Shown here piece after piece: positions 25,975-34,992 of a stretch of 64,000 nt of DNA (its first letter is position 1; each line of letters starts with the position of its first letter). The stretch lies in assembly GCA_964384945.1 (NCBI GenBank), contig CAYLMK010000004.1, forward strand, positions 331,111-395,110. The letters are read 5' to 3'. The position numbers and the translations under genes are program-made. The DNA is from S015-6 sp964384945. Lineage in GTDB: Bacteria > Desulfobacterota > DSWW01. Below the pieces are notes generated by a model. That model was not told the DNA's origin. It did no database searches and worked only from the letters and a program-made list of their open reading frames with translations.

Positions 25975-27255
25975 ATGAAAAACACAAACATGACGCACCA
26001 ACCTAGACTGACCTCTGAGTCACGTTGGGAAGAAATCAGACTTGGAGCAAACGACGTTGCGAACGTCCTCATGGGCCAATCTCCATCATCCTCAACTTAC
26101 AACTGTGAGGGCGAAGGGTTGCCCTTTTTCCAAGGAAAGATCGATTTCGGCCTGCGCCATCCAAGTGCAACAAAATGGTGCTCTGCGCCTCTGAAGATCG
26201 CTGAGGCCGGCGACGTTCTTGTTTCGGTGAGAGCTCCAGTAGGCGATGTAAATATTGCCGCACAGAGATGTTGCATTGGTCGTGGTCTCGCAGCAATAAG
26301 AGCGGGGAGGAAGACGACCAGTGAGTTCTTGTTCTATCGACTGATGTACGAGAAGCCCAGATTAGACAGCCTCGGTACCGGAGCGATCTTCAGGGCTATT
26401 AACAAAACGACTCTTAATGATTTCCCGATTCTTATACCTCCTCTCCCTGAGCAGCAGGCCATTGCGGTGGTACTCTCGAAGATCCAGGCGGCGATCGAGG
26501 TGCAGCAGAAGATCGTGGCGACGCTGAAGGAACTCAAGGCTGCGACCATGGGCAAACTCTTCCGCGAGGGCACCCGCGGCGAGAAGGTGTTTAACGAAAG
26601 CGAGTACGGCGAATACCCGTCACACTGGAAACAGCTCCCTCTTCACGGCTGTGCTTACGTTCAGACCGGGATAGCCAAAGGGCGAAGACTACGTGATGAG
26701 GATGTAGTCGAAAGACCGTACCTGAGGGTTGCTAATGTTCAGGACGGCTACCTTGACTTGGGTGAAATAAAGACGCTTCAGCTTCAGAGGGGTGAAATCG
26801 AGCGTTACTCCCTACGGGCCGGTGACGTCCTTCTGACGGAAGGCGGGGATTTCGACAAGCTGGGGCGAGGTTACATCTGGAGAGAGCAAATCGAGGGATG
26901 TGTCCATCAAAACCACATTTTCGCAGTGCGGACAAACAAGGCGCTCTTAGTCCCGGATTTTCTTGCCTATCTGATCCAGAGTCCATACGGTAAGGCTTAT
27001 TTCCTTTCCGTAGCCCATAAGACGACCAACCTGGCATGTATCAACTCGACAAAGCTGCGAGCATTCCCTGTGATCTTGCCGGAGGTTGAAGAGCAAGAGG
27101 AGATTGCAGGTGTCCTGAAGGTCATCGATTTGAAGATCGAGGCACAGTCTCGCGTCCTCACAGGTGAACAAGCGCTCTTCTCCTCCATGCTCCACCTGCT
27201 CATGACGGGTCAGGTCCGGGTGAACCACCTGAACCTTGAGGGGGTTTCTCTGTAG
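25975..27255 (+). CDS. hsdS: Type I restriction-modification specificity subunit HsdS
   Basis: This 426-residue protein has two target-recognition domains, each followed by a conserved helical spacer: TRD1 about 1-155, helix with PPLPEQQAIAVVLSKIQAAI; TRD2 about 215-365, helix with LPEVEEQEEIAGVLKVID. Each TRD reads one half of a bipartite DNA site, and the helices set the spacing and bind HsdM. Both halves are complete, so the subunit looks functional. TRD1 looks AT-richer than hsdM and hsdR, as is usual for exchanged specificity genes. It lies 2.7 kb from hsdM, separated by the mobile and toxin genes. Confidence 0.93.
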   Translation: MKNTNMTHQPRLTSESRWEEIRLGANDVANVLMGQSPSSSTYNCEGEGLPFFQGKIDFGLRHPSATKWCSAPLKIAEAGDVLVSVRAPVGDVNIAAQRCCIGRGLAAIRAGRKTTSEFLFYRLMYEKPRLDSLGTGAIFRAINKTTLNDFPILIPPLPEQQAIAVVLSKIQAAIEVQQKIVATLKELKAATMGKLFREGTRGEKVFNESEYGEYPSHWKQLPLHGCAYVQTGIAKGRRLRDEDVVERPYLRVANVQDGYLDLGEIKTLQLQRGEIERYSLRAGDVLLTEGGDFDKLGRGYIWREQIEGCVHQNHIFAVRTNKALLVPDFLAYLIQSPYGKAYFLSVAHKTTNLACINSTKLRAFPVILPEVEEQEEIAGVLKVIDLKIEAQSRVLTGEQALFSSMLHLLMTGQVRVNHLNLEGVSL

Positions 27256-27267
27256 AACCATGAAGAA

Positions 27268-27498
27268 GTGCGGAAGGAGTATGACTTTTCCAAGGGAGTC
27301 AGGGGAAAGCATTATAGGCAGTACAGGGAAGGCCATACGGTGCGCGTCCACAAGAAGGACGGGACTGTTTCTGTTCATTACTTCACCCAGGAGGAAGGCG
27401 CCGTCATGCTGGACCCGGACGTAAGAGAACGGTTCCCTGATTCCGAGTCGGTGAATCGCGCATTGCGCTCCATGATGCAAAGGGAAGGCCGAGAATGA
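27268..27498 (+). CDS. Orphan antitoxin-like protein
   Basis: This 76-residue protein starts at GTG 27268 (MRKEYDFSKGVRGKHYRQY). It shares with the protein at 24931 the YDF-x3-VRGK-x-Y motif and the C-terminal LDPDV-x4-F-x-S-x2-VNRALRS, but has an extra central segment (HKKDGTVSVHYFTQEEG). No BrnT-like toxin is adjacent. It sits between hsdS and hsdR in the same orientation. It may be a solitary antitoxin or a regulator of the RM operon. Confidence 0.65.
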   Translation: MRKEYDFSKGVRGKHYRQYREGHTVRVHKKDGTVSVHYFTQEEGAVMLDPDVRERFPDSESVNRALRSMMQREGRE

Positions 27499-27556
27499 AG
27501 GAACCTTCGGTGATGCCCGGCATTTGTCAGCGAGCCACAGGAAGGATGATGCAGGC

Positions 27557-30439
27557 ATGCCGGCAAGTCTAGGCTCGGAGCGGGCCACGGTGCAGAATCC
27601 GCTCATCGCCTACGCGGTGGAGATCGGCTGGGCCTACCTGTCGCCGGAGGAGGCGCTCACGCTTCGCCGGGGCGAGAGCGGTACGCTGCTCTACGCCACC
27701 CTGCGGGACAAGCTCATCAGTCTCAACCCCGGAGTTGTCACCGTTTCCAACGTGGACGAGGTCACTGCCAGGATCGAGAACGTCCGAGCCAACATCGAGG
27801 GCAATGCCGAGGTCCTGGCCTGGCTGAGGGGCGAGCGGTCGGTCTATTGCGAGGCTGAAAAGCGCCGCCTCAATGTCATGCTCATCGACTTCGAGCACCC
27901 GGCGAACAACGTCTTCCAGGTGACGGAGGAGTGGCAATACACCAACGGCCAGCACCGAAACCGGGCCGACGTGATGTTCTGTTTGAACGGCATCCCCGTG
28001 GCCGTCGTCGAGACCAAGAGCGCCGCCAAGAGGGACGGCCTGGACGAGGCCGTGATCCAGATCCGGCGCTACCACCGCGAGACGCCGGAGCTCATGACCG
28101 CGCCCCAGGTGTTCGATGTAACCCAGATCCTGGATTTCTACTACGGCGTCACCTGGAACCTGGACCGCAAGAATCTCTTCAACTGGAGGGACGAGGAGAA
28201 GGGCAACTTCGAGAAAAAGGCCAAGCGCTTCTTCGCCAGGGAACGCTTCCTGAAGCTCCTGGAGGCCTGGATCGTCTTCTACAAGAAAGACGACGAGCTG
28301 CAGAAGATCGTGCTCCGCCAGCACCAGACCCGGGCCGTGGAGAAGGTGCTCGAGCGGGTGCTGGACCCTGAGAAGCGCGCCGGGCTCGTCTGGCACACCC
28401 AGGGCTCGGGCAAGACCTTCACCATGATCAAGGCCGCTGACCTCATCCTCAATCATCCTGCCTTTGAGAAGCCCACGGTCGTGATCCTCGTGGACCGGAA
28501 CGAGCTGGAAGGCCAGCTCGCGGGCTGGCTCAAGAGTTACGGGATCTCCGCCGAATACGCTGCAAGCAAGCAGCATCTCCGGGACCTTCTGCGCTCCGAC
28601 TACCGCGGGCTCATCGTCTCCATGATCCACAAGTTCGACCGGGCCGATGCGGATCTCTGTACGCGGCCGAACGTCTTTGTCCTGGTGGACGAGGCGCACC
28701 GCACCACGAGCGGCGACCTGGGCAACTACCTCGTTGCGGCCCTGCCCGGTGCCACGATGATCGGCTTTACCGGCACGCCCATCGACCGCATCGCTTACGG
28801 CAAGGGGACCTTCAAGGTATTCGGCCGGGACGACGAGAAGGGATACCTCGACAAGTACAGCATCGCCGAGTCCATCGAGGACGGAACCACCCTGCCTCTG
28901 CACTACACCCTGGCGCCCAACGACATCCGCGTCCCGCGCGAGCAACTTGAAAGGGAGTTCCTCGACCTGGTGGAAGCGGAGGGCGTGAGCGACATTGAGG
29001 AGCTGAACAGGATCCTGGACCGCGCCGTGAACCTGAAGACCTTTCTCAAGGCGGAAGACCGGGTGGAGAAGGTGGCGGCCTTTGTGGCCAGGCACTTCCG
29101 TGAGAACGTGGAGCCGCTGGGCTACAAGGCGTTTCTTGTGGCCGTAGACCGCGAGGCCTGCGCGCTGTACAAGAAGGCGCTGGACAAGCACCTCCCGCCC
29201 GAGTATTCCACAGTGGTCTACTCCCCTGTCCACAACGATAACGAGATGCTGGCCGCGTACCACCTGACCGAGGACGAGGAGAAGCGCGTCCGCAAGGCGT
29301 TCCTCAGGCGCGATGCGTTGCCCAAGATTCTCATGGTCACCGAGAAGCTTCTCACCGGTTTCGACGCTCCGATCCTCTATTGCATGTACCTGGACAAGCC
29401 GATGCGCGACCACACGCTCCTGCAGGCCATTGCCCGGGTCAACCGGCCTTACGAGGACGAGGGCGGTATCAAGAAGCCCTCCGGATTCGTGCTCGACTTC
29501 GTGGGCATCTTCGAGAAGCTGGAGAAGGCGCTGGCCTTTGACTCCGAGGTGGTGGCGAGTGTGATCCAGAACATCGAGGTCCTCAAGGCGCGCTTTGCCG
29601 AACTCATGGCAATCGAGGGGCGGGCGTACCTGTCACTCACCACGGGTCCGATCGACGACAAGGCGGTCGAGGCCGCCATCGCCGCCTTCGACGACAAGGA
29701 AAAGCGCCAGAAATTCTTTGCGTTTTTCAGAGAGCTGGAAATCCTGTACGAGATCATCTCGCCGGACGTGTTCCTGCGGCCCCGCCTCGAGGATTATCGC
29801 AAGCTCTCGATGCTCTACCAGATCGTCCGTAACGCCTTCGGCAAGCAGGTGCCGCTCGTCTACGACCTCATGAAGAAGACCGAGAGCATGGTCCGAGAGG
29901 CTGTGTCTGCTTACGGGCTCAGCGCGACCATGCCGCTCGTCAAGATCGACGAGAACACTGTGAAGGCCCTGCAATCCTCAGACGCACCAGGCAGCTCCAA
30001 GATCGTCAACCTGGGCCGCAGCCTCGTGGCTGCGGTCGCCGAGGAGGAGAACCGGCAGCCCTATCTCATTCCCATCGGCGAACGGACCGAGGCGATCCTG
30101 GAGATGTACGACGACCGGCAGATTACAACTCAGCAGGCGCTCGAGAAGTTGCGGGAGCTCCTCGACGAGTATGTCCAGGCCAGGAAGGAGCGGGAGAGAA
30201 GCGGCTTTGACCTGAACACCTTCACGATCTTCTGGATGCTCAAACAGGCCGGCGCCAGGGACCCCGACCAGGCCGCGCCTGTCGTGAACGCGGCCTTCGA
30301 GCGTTTTCCCAACTACCCGCACAACGTCGCGGAGCTGCGCGGGCTCAAGGCCGAGCTGTACAAGGTGCTGCTCCCACAGGTGGGCAAGGAGAAGATGGTC
30401 GCCCTGGCCGAGCGCCTGCTGAAGGTGGAGCGGAAATGA
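27557..30439 (+). CDS. hsdR: Type I restriction endonuclease subunit HsdR
   Basis: This 960-residue protein has an N-terminal PD-(D/E)xK nuclease (Asp138, Glu152-x-Lys154 in AVVETKSAAK), then a superfamily 2 translocase with Walker A at Lys286 (TQGSGKTFTMIKAADL), DEAH box at Asp378 (VLVDEAHRTTSGDLGN), FTGTPI, and the motif VI segment LLQAIARVNRPY; a C-terminal helical part binds HsdM. It cuts unmodified DNA after translocation. All catalytic residues are present. ATG 27557 is preferred; an in-frame TTG 27524 lies further up. Its stop overlaps the next ATG by four bases. Confidence 0.95.
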   Translation: MPASLGSERATVQNPLIAYAVEIGWAYLSPEEALTLRRGESGTLLYATLRDKLISLNPGVVTVSNVDEVTARIENVRANIEGNAEVLAWLRGERSVYCEAEKRRLNVMLIDFEHPANNVFQVTEEWQYTNGQHRNRADVMFCLNGIPVAVVETKSAAKRDGLDEAVIQIRRYHRETPELMTAPQVFDVTQILDFYYGVTWNLDRKNLFNWRDEEKGNFEKKAKRFFARERFLKLLEAWIVFYKKDDELQKIVLRQHQTRAVEKVLERVLDPEKRAGLVWHTQGSGKTFTMIKAADLILNHPAFEKPTVVILVDRNELEGQLAGWLKSYGISAEYAASKQHLRDLLRSDYRGLIVSMIHKFDRADADLCTRPNVFVLVDEAHRTTSGDLGNYLVAALPGATMIGFTGTPIDRIAYGKGTFKVFGRDDEKGYLDKYSIAESIEDGTTLPLHYTLAPNDIRVPREQLEREFLDLVEAEGVSDIEELNRILDRAVNLKTFLKAEDRVEKVAAFVARHFRENVEPLGYKAFLVAVDREACALYKKALDKHLPPEYSTVVYSPVHNDNEMLAAYHLTEDEEKRVRKAFLRRDALPKILMVTEKLLTGFDAPILYCMYLDKPMRDHTLLQAIARVNRPYEDEGGIKKPSGFVLDFVGIFEKLEKALAFDSEVVASVIQNIEVLKARFAELMAIEGRAYLSLTTGPIDDKAVEAAIAAFDDKEKRQKFFAFFRELEILYEIISPDVFLRPRLEDYRKLSMLYQIVRNAFGKQVPLVYDLMKKTESMVREAVSAYGLSATMPLVKIDENTVKALQSSDAPGSSKIVNLGRSLVAAVAEEENRQPYLIPIGERTEAILEMYDDRQITTQQALEKLRELLDEYVQARKERERSGFDLNTFTIFWMLKQAGARDPDQAAPVVNAAFERFPNYPHNVAELRGLKAELYKVLLPQVGKEKMVALAERLLKVERK

Positions 30440-30771
30440 AGGCGGCAAGCACGCGGGCGGCCCTGGAAGCGAAACGGGCCTTCAAGTCCGAACTTGATCG
30501 ATGGGCCGAGCGGATCAACGTGAAGCCCAGGCGGGTCCAGATCCAGCGCATGACCCGGAAATGGGCATCGTGTTCTTCTTCGGGCCGCCTGTGCTTCGCT
30601 GCCGACCTCCTTGACCAGCCCCCCGATTTCCGCGAGGCGGTCATGGTCCATGAACTCGTGCACCTCATCGTCCCCAACCACGGCAGGCTCTTCAAGAGCA
30701 TGATGCGGGCCTATATGCCGGGCTGGGAGAAAACCCTTCGCAAGTACCTGTCGGAAAAGGCGCTTTGCTGA
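30436..30771 (+). CDS. YgjP/DUF45-like zinc metallopeptidase
   Basis: This 111-residue protein has the short metallopeptidase core: RMTRKWASCSSSGRLCFAAD, then HELVHLIVPNHG (HExxH plus third His). YgjP-like proteins commonly close type I RM operons, and this one overlaps hsdR by ATGA, so translation is coupled. Its role there is unknown; processing or turnover of the R subunit is one possibility. It is shorter than free-standing YgjP (about 160-230 residues), so an N-terminal part is missing or trimmed in this variant. Confidence 0.85.
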   Translation: MKAASTRAALEAKRAFKSELDRWAERINVKPRRVQIQRMTRKWASCSSSGRLCFAADLLDQPPDFREAVMVHELVHLIVPNHGRLFKSMMRAYMPGWEKTLRKYLSEKALC

Positions 30772-30845
30772 AGTTGGGACGCAGGGCAAGCAAGGCCCCC
30801 CGGAAGCGACCGGAACGCATGAGACGGTCCTCCTTCGACAGCCCA

Positions 30846-31124
30846 CTACCCCCCGGAGATGGGGGACAGGACGGCCAGCTCGTCGCCCTCCCGGATGACC
30901 GTCTTACGCAATTCGGACAGGTCTACGCGATCCCCGTTCAGCAGGAGGGTCGCCCCCTGCCGCCTCCTGCACACGGCTCGAAAGAAGCCCTTCTCCGGCT
31001 TGCCCATCTTGTCGAGACGGTCCAGCAGCTTGTCGAGCCGGAGCCCTCTGCCCGCTTCGATCTCGATCTTCTCGTTCAACATCCCCCGAGGGGTGAGCAG
31101 ATGAAGGCGTACGAAGGCGGGCAC
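30846..31124 (-). CDS. MoaD/ThiS-like small sulfur-carrier protein
   Basis: This 92-residue beta-grasp protein ends SPISGG, with the C-terminal Gly-Gly used for thiocarboxylate formation in MoaD/ThiS carriers. The LLLNGDRVDLSEL and VIREGDELAVLSPISGG segments are typical. GTG 31124 is preceded by AAAGGAGG. It lies 80 bases after the sulfatase-like gene on the same strand. No MoeB/ThiF or MoaE gene is near, so its partner is unknown. A role in tungsten/molybdenum cofactor or other sulfur transfer is possible. Confidence 0.8.
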   Translation of the reverse strand: MPAFVRLHLLTPRGMLNEKIEIEAGRGLRLDKLLDRLDKMGKPEKGFFRAVCRRRQGATLLLNGDRVDLSELRKTVIREGDELAVLSPISGG

Positions 31125-31204
31125 GAGATCCTCCTTTCCTCATCCGGGGGCCGAAGCCCCTGCCGAAGCAGGGCAAAATCGTTCTTGAGGATCGTGGTCC
31201 AGGT

Positions 31205-32452
31205 TCATTCCAGGTACCCGAAGGCGCGCAGCAGCCTGCGCGTATCTTCCTCTTCGCGCGCGAGGAGGGCCGTCCCTCCCTGCGGGCGTGAGGACCGGAT
31301 GCCGTCCAGCCACTCTTTGAGTTGTTCGGCCGTGCGGGGATGCCGGTCGACGAGATTCGTCTCCTCCCCCGGATCCAGGGGGAGATGGAAGAGGGCTTCC
31401 CCGTCCGGACCCGTAACGTACTTCCACTCGTCCGAGCGAAGGCAGGCGAGCCCGAGCGGCTCGTTCTCCGCGTAGGCCACCCTCCTCGCCGGGTCGTATC
31501 GAGCCTTCTCTCCCAGGCCCGGAAGGGGAAGCGGAACCCCGGAAAAGGCATGCCCTACGCCCTCATCACCGGCGCGGGCGGTCTCGAACAGCGCGCTCGA
31601 GACCGTGGGCACGATGTCCGCCGTCCTCACCAGATCCGGAACGCGCAGTCCCTTCCAGGGGATGCGTTCGCCGAACAGGATCAGCGGGACCCGCAGGACG
31701 CCTTCCGTGAGTTGACCGTTGTGGGCCGGGGGCATGCCCCGGACGAGTCCCTCCCCGTGGTCCGACAGGACAATCAGGAGCGCGTTCTCGTAGCGTCCCT
31801 TCCGGAGGAGGAGATCCAGGATCGAACGGACGCAGCGCTGGTCCGCATACGAGATCTTGCCCTCGTAGAACTGCCAGAAAGGGTCCCGGCTGTAACGGTA
31901 GAACTCCGGGAGATCGTACTCCGGCAGATGATGGGTGTCCAGGTAGTGAAACCACAGGAAGACGGGCCCTTTCTGCCGTCCCAGCCACCCCTCGGCCGCA
32001 TCGAGCACATCCTCCCAGCGGTTGCGGTTGTTTGCGCTCGTCCCGCCATTGCCACCCTCGAGGTCCGGCGCCCCCAGGGCGTATTCCTCGAAATAGAAGT
32101 CAAATCCCTTGCCGAATCCGGGCCGGGCGCCCAGGAGATCGTTCCCGGGAAAGCCCGCGCACCGGAATCCTCGCTCCGAAAGAAGGGATGCAAGGGTGGG
32201 CGCGGCCGGATCGATCCGATCGTAGGCGGTACGCAGGCCGTGGATGGGCGGATAGAGGCCTGTCATGAGACCTGCGTGTGAAACCCACGTGTTGGGGGCC
32301 TGCGTGATCGCCTGTTCGAAGAGAACGCCTCCGGAGGCCATCCGGTCCAGGGCGGGCGTCCGCACGTCCGGGCATCCGTAACAGCCCAGGAAGTCGGGCC
32401 GTACGCAGTCCAGCGTGATGAGCACCAGGTCCTGGAAGGGGAAAAGGTTCAT
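31205..32452 (-). CDS. Sulfatase-fold (alkaline phosphatase superfamily) hydrolase
   Basis: This 415-residue protein has the sulfatase N-terminus LITLDCVRPDFLGCYG (metal Asp residues), the active-site region NTWVSHAGLMTGLYP, the HYLDTHHLPEYDLP segment and the late metal-binding ALLIVLSDHGEG. The sulfatase consensus CxPxR that forms formylglycine is absent; Ser-His-Ala-Gly occupies that place, so it may be a phosphodiesterase or phosphoryl-transfer relative, or a Ser-type sulfatase. No signal peptide is visible, so it is probably cytoplasmic. ATG 32452 is preferred, giving MNLFPFQDLVLITLD. It heads a two-gene unit with the MoaD-like gene. Confidence 0.82.
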   Translation of the reverse strand: MNLFPFQDLVLITLDCVRPDFLGCYGCPDVRTPALDRMASGGVLFEQAITQAPNTWVSHAGLMTGLYPPIHGLRTAYDRIDPAAPTLASLLSERGFRCAGFPGNDLLGARPGFGKGFDFYFEEYALGAPDLEGGNGGTSANNRNRWEDVLDAAEGWLGRQKGPVFLWFHYLDTHHLPEYDLPEFYRYSRDPFWQFYEGKISYADQRCVRSILDLLLRKGRYENALLIVLSDHGEGLVRGMPPAHNGQLTEGVLRVPLILFGERIPWKGLRVPDLVRTADIVPTVSSALFETARAGDEGVGHAFSGVPLPLPGLGEKARYDPARRVAYAENEPLGLACLRSDEWKYVTGPDGEALFHLPLDPGEETNLVDRHPRTAEQLKEWLDGIRSSRPQGGTALLAREEEDTRRLLRAFGYLE

Positions 32453-32604
32453 GCCCGCAAAACCCTCAGGGGCCGGCAAAGGGCCGGACGAATCGTCTCG
32501 GGAACCATGGACGCGACCCGCCTGCCTTGCATGGCAAGGCTCGAATCGAAATAATATTATAAGTATCGCTTGTGAATCTGGCCACCCTGTGAGGCCCGCT
32601 CTCC

Positions 32605-33468
32605 ATGGATGAGACAGGATCCCGCTCCGGCGACCCGGATGCCGGCCGCCGGAGGGCAGAGAAGTTCGAACGGCTCGAGGCCCTGCTCGCGCCCCTCCGA
32701 AAGGTGGTGCTCGCCTTCTCGGGCGGGGTGGACTCCACCTTCCTCCTTGCCGTGCTTCGCAAGGACCCGGCCCGGGAGGTGATCGCGGTCACCGCCCTGT
32801 CTGCCACCCACCCCCGCCGAGAGAGGGAGGAGGCAAGAGAGCTGGCCCGGTTCCTGTCGGCCGAGCATCACGAGATCGAGGGCGACGAGATCCGGCTGGA
32901 GGCCTTTCGAAGCAATCCCCCGGACCGCTGCTACCACTGCAAGAAGCACCTCTTCTCCAGGATCGAGGAGATCCGGAGGCAGAAAGGCTATGAAGCGGTC
33001 CTGGACGGATCCAACGCGGATGATCCGGCCGATTTCCGGCCCGGCCTGAGGGCCCTGAAGGAACTCGGGGTGCGCAGCCCCCTTCAGGAGGCAAGGCTCG
33101 GCAAGGCCGAGATCCGGGCCCTGTCCCGCGAGATGGGCCTTCGAACCTGGGACAAGCCCTCCATCGCCTGCCTGGCCTCCCGGGTTCCGTACGGCACGGA
33201 GATCACGGAGGAGGCCCTCCTGCGCATCGACCGATGCGAGGCCTTCCTGGGCGACCGGGTTCAGGGCCCGATCCGGGTCCGAGCCCACGGTGATCTGGCG
33301 CGCATCGAGTCGTCCCCTGAAGCCTTCCAGAAAATGCTCGCCCGCAGGGAGGAACTCGTCCGTTTCTTCAAGGAGCAGGGGTTCACCTATGTGACCCTGG
33401 ACATGCAGGGCTACCGGACGGGAAGCATGAACGAGTCGCTGGGAAAGGCCGAACAAGGGAGGCACTGA
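32605..33468 (+). CDS. larE: ATP-dependent sacrificial sulfur transferase LarE
   Basis: This 287-residue protein has an N-terminal PP-loop, residues 39-45 (SGGVDST), the DRCYHCKK segment, and KPSIACLASR with Cys189 at the place of the sacrificial cysteine of Lactobacillus LarE. LarE adenylates pyridinium biscarboxylic acid mononucleotide and gives up its own Cys sulfur to build the nickel-pincer cofactor of lactate racemase. LarB, LarC and LarA are not in the window, so a stand-alone or distant pathway is implied. No strong ribosome-binding site is seen. It probably shares an operon with the dehydrogenase 18 bases downstream. Confidence 0.88.
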   Translation: MDETGSRSGDPDAGRRRAEKFERLEALLAPLRKVVLAFSGGVDSTFLLAVLRKDPAREVIAVTALSATHPRREREEARELARFLSAEHHEIEGDEIRLEAFRSNPPDRCYHCKKHLFSRIEEIRRQKGYEAVLDGSNADDPADFRPGLRALKELGVRSPLQEARLGKAEIRALSREMGLRTWDKPSIACLASRVPYGTEITEEALLRIDRCEAFLGDRVQGPIRVRAHGDLARIESSPEAFQKMLARREELVRFFKEQGFTYVTLDMQGYRTGSMNESLGKAEQGRH

Positions 33469-33486
33469 GCCGAAGGAGATAAGGAA

Positions 33487-34929
33487 TTGAACACAAAGGA
33501 TTTCAACGCCCTCGAGTACACCAAGGAGGCATCCTTCCAGAAGGCTTCGTATCGATATGAGGGGGATGCGGAGCGGGGCTGGCGCGTGTTGCGCGAGGGC
33601 AGGGAGCACCTCACCCTTCCCAAGGGGTACCGCCTCCTGCGTTCCATCCGTTGCGGGGTGTGCTCCACCGATCTGGCCCGCCATCACCTTCCCTACCCGC
33701 TTCCCCAGATCACGGGGCACGAGGTCATCGCCGAGGACGCATCGGGAAAGACGGTGGCGGCGGAGATCAACGCCTCGCACCGCGCGACAGGCTCCCCTCT
33801 CGCGGAGACCTGCCCGTTCTGTCGAAACGGACTGCCCACTCACTGCCCGGACCGGCTCACGCTCGGCATCGACCGGCTCCCCGGAGGGTTCGCGCCCTGG
33901 ATCCTCGTGCCGGAACACAACATTGTGCAGATACCGAATGCGGTCGGCCCCGGCGCGGCCGTGCTGGTCGAGCCATTTGCCGCGGCCGTCCGTGCGGCCG
34001 AAAAGATCGATCCCGCCGGTTCGAGGCGCCTCGCCGTGCTCGGCGCCGGAAGGCTCGGGCTACTCATCGTGGCGGCCCTTCGAGGCAGGCGCGAATCCCT
34101 GGGGGCCTCCTTCTCGATCGAGGCGATCGACCGGCAGAAGGAACGCCTCCGGGTCGCCGCCGCGCTCGGGGCAGACCGCGTTTGGGACGACGCCGGGTCC
34201 CTCGTGAACCGAGGCGGCGACCGGCCATCCTTCGACGTGGTCTTCGAGTCCACGGGAACACCCCAGGGGCTCGAGCTGGCGATGGCGCTCGCCTACCGGG
34301 AGGTGCACCTCAAGTCCACGACCGGCCTCGCCTCCATGGGGCTCGCGCACGCGACCGAACTCGTGGTGGACGAGGTCTGCCTCGGGCCCCTGGGAGGCGA
34401 TCCGGCCGGCGCCCTTCCCGCGCCGCCGGAGGCGGAAAGCGCCGCCCTGCTCTGCGGCTCTCGCAGCCCGGCCGAGATCGCCGGGCGCATCGAGGAGGCA
34501 GGGTACCGTATCGTTCGGAGCCCCGGGGAGGCAGGCCTCCTCGCGTATGCCGAGGAGGTCCGGTCCGGGCAGGCCCGGCAGGTCTCCCTGGCGGTCGTGG
34601 AGTCGATCGAATCGGTGGACAGGCTTCTCCGGCCCTGGCCGGACCGGGAGCAGGGCATCATCCGGCCCACGGGAACCATCCTCGTGGCGGACACGGGTCA
34701 GGCAAGGGACGGGCTCCTCTCCCCCATGCTCGAGAGGGGAATCCGGATCAGCACTTCCAGGTGCGGGGACTTCCGCCGTGCCCTGCCCATTTTGCAGGCC
34801 CTGCTGGAAAGGGGGATCGACCTCGGGGCGATCGTCACGGAAACGCTCCCGGCAGCCGAATTGCCTCGCGCCTTCGAACGGGCCCGGTCTCCGGGCAACA
34901 TCAAGGTCGTCGTGGAGCACTCGCAATAG
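33487..34929 (+). CDS. Medium-chain zinc alcohol dehydrogenase-like protein
   Basis: This 480-residue MDR-family protein has the catalytic zinc region CGVCSTDLARHHLP and GHEVIAED, structural-zinc loop ETCPFCRNGLPTHC, nucleotide-binding LAVLGAGRLGLL and VVFESTGTPQGLEL. Only three of the usual four structural Cys appear (C-x2-C-x7-C). Relative to common ADHs (about 350 residues) it carries roughly 100 extra residues after the Rossmann fold (about 290-395) before the C-terminal MDR end (IVTETLPAAELPRAFERARS). TTG 33487 is the likely start, with GGAGATAAGGAA before it. Substrate unknown; it may process a metabolite linked to the LarE gene upstream. Confidence 0.8.
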   Translation: MNTKDFNALEYTKEASFQKASYRYEGDAERGWRVLREGREHLTLPKGYRLLRSIRCGVCSTDLARHHLPYPLPQITGHEVIAEDASGKTVAAEINASHRATGSPLAETCPFCRNGLPTHCPDRLTLGIDRLPGGFAPWILVPEHNIVQIPNAVGPGAAVLVEPFAAAVRAAEKIDPAGSRRLAVLGAGRLGLLIVAALRGRRESLGASFSIEAIDRQKERLRVAAALGADRVWDDAGSLVNRGGDRPSFDVVFESTGTPQGLELAMALAYREVHLKSTTGLASMGLAHATELVVDEVCLGPLGGDPAGALPAPPEAESAALLCGSRSPAEIAGRIEEAGYRIVRSPGEAGLLAYAEEVRSGQARQVSLAVVESIESVDRLLRPWPDREQGIIRPTGTILVADTGQARDGLLSPMLERGIRISTSRCGDFRRALPILQALLERGIDLGAIVTETLPAAELPRAFERARSPGNIKVVVEHSQ

Positions 34930-34992
34930 ATCTCGTTATCCAGCATACCGAGGGAAAAGGCGAGAACGTGAAGGAGGGGGGCAGAATCGACT

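Noticed and set aside
27524..27556. TTG start for HsdR
   Set aside because: Weak start codon with no clear site; the conserved part begins after ATG 27557.
32521..32570. AT-rich promoter-like stretch before larE
   Set aside because: The -35/-10 spacing is too long (TTGCAT and TAATAT, 19 bases), so it was not listed as a promoter.
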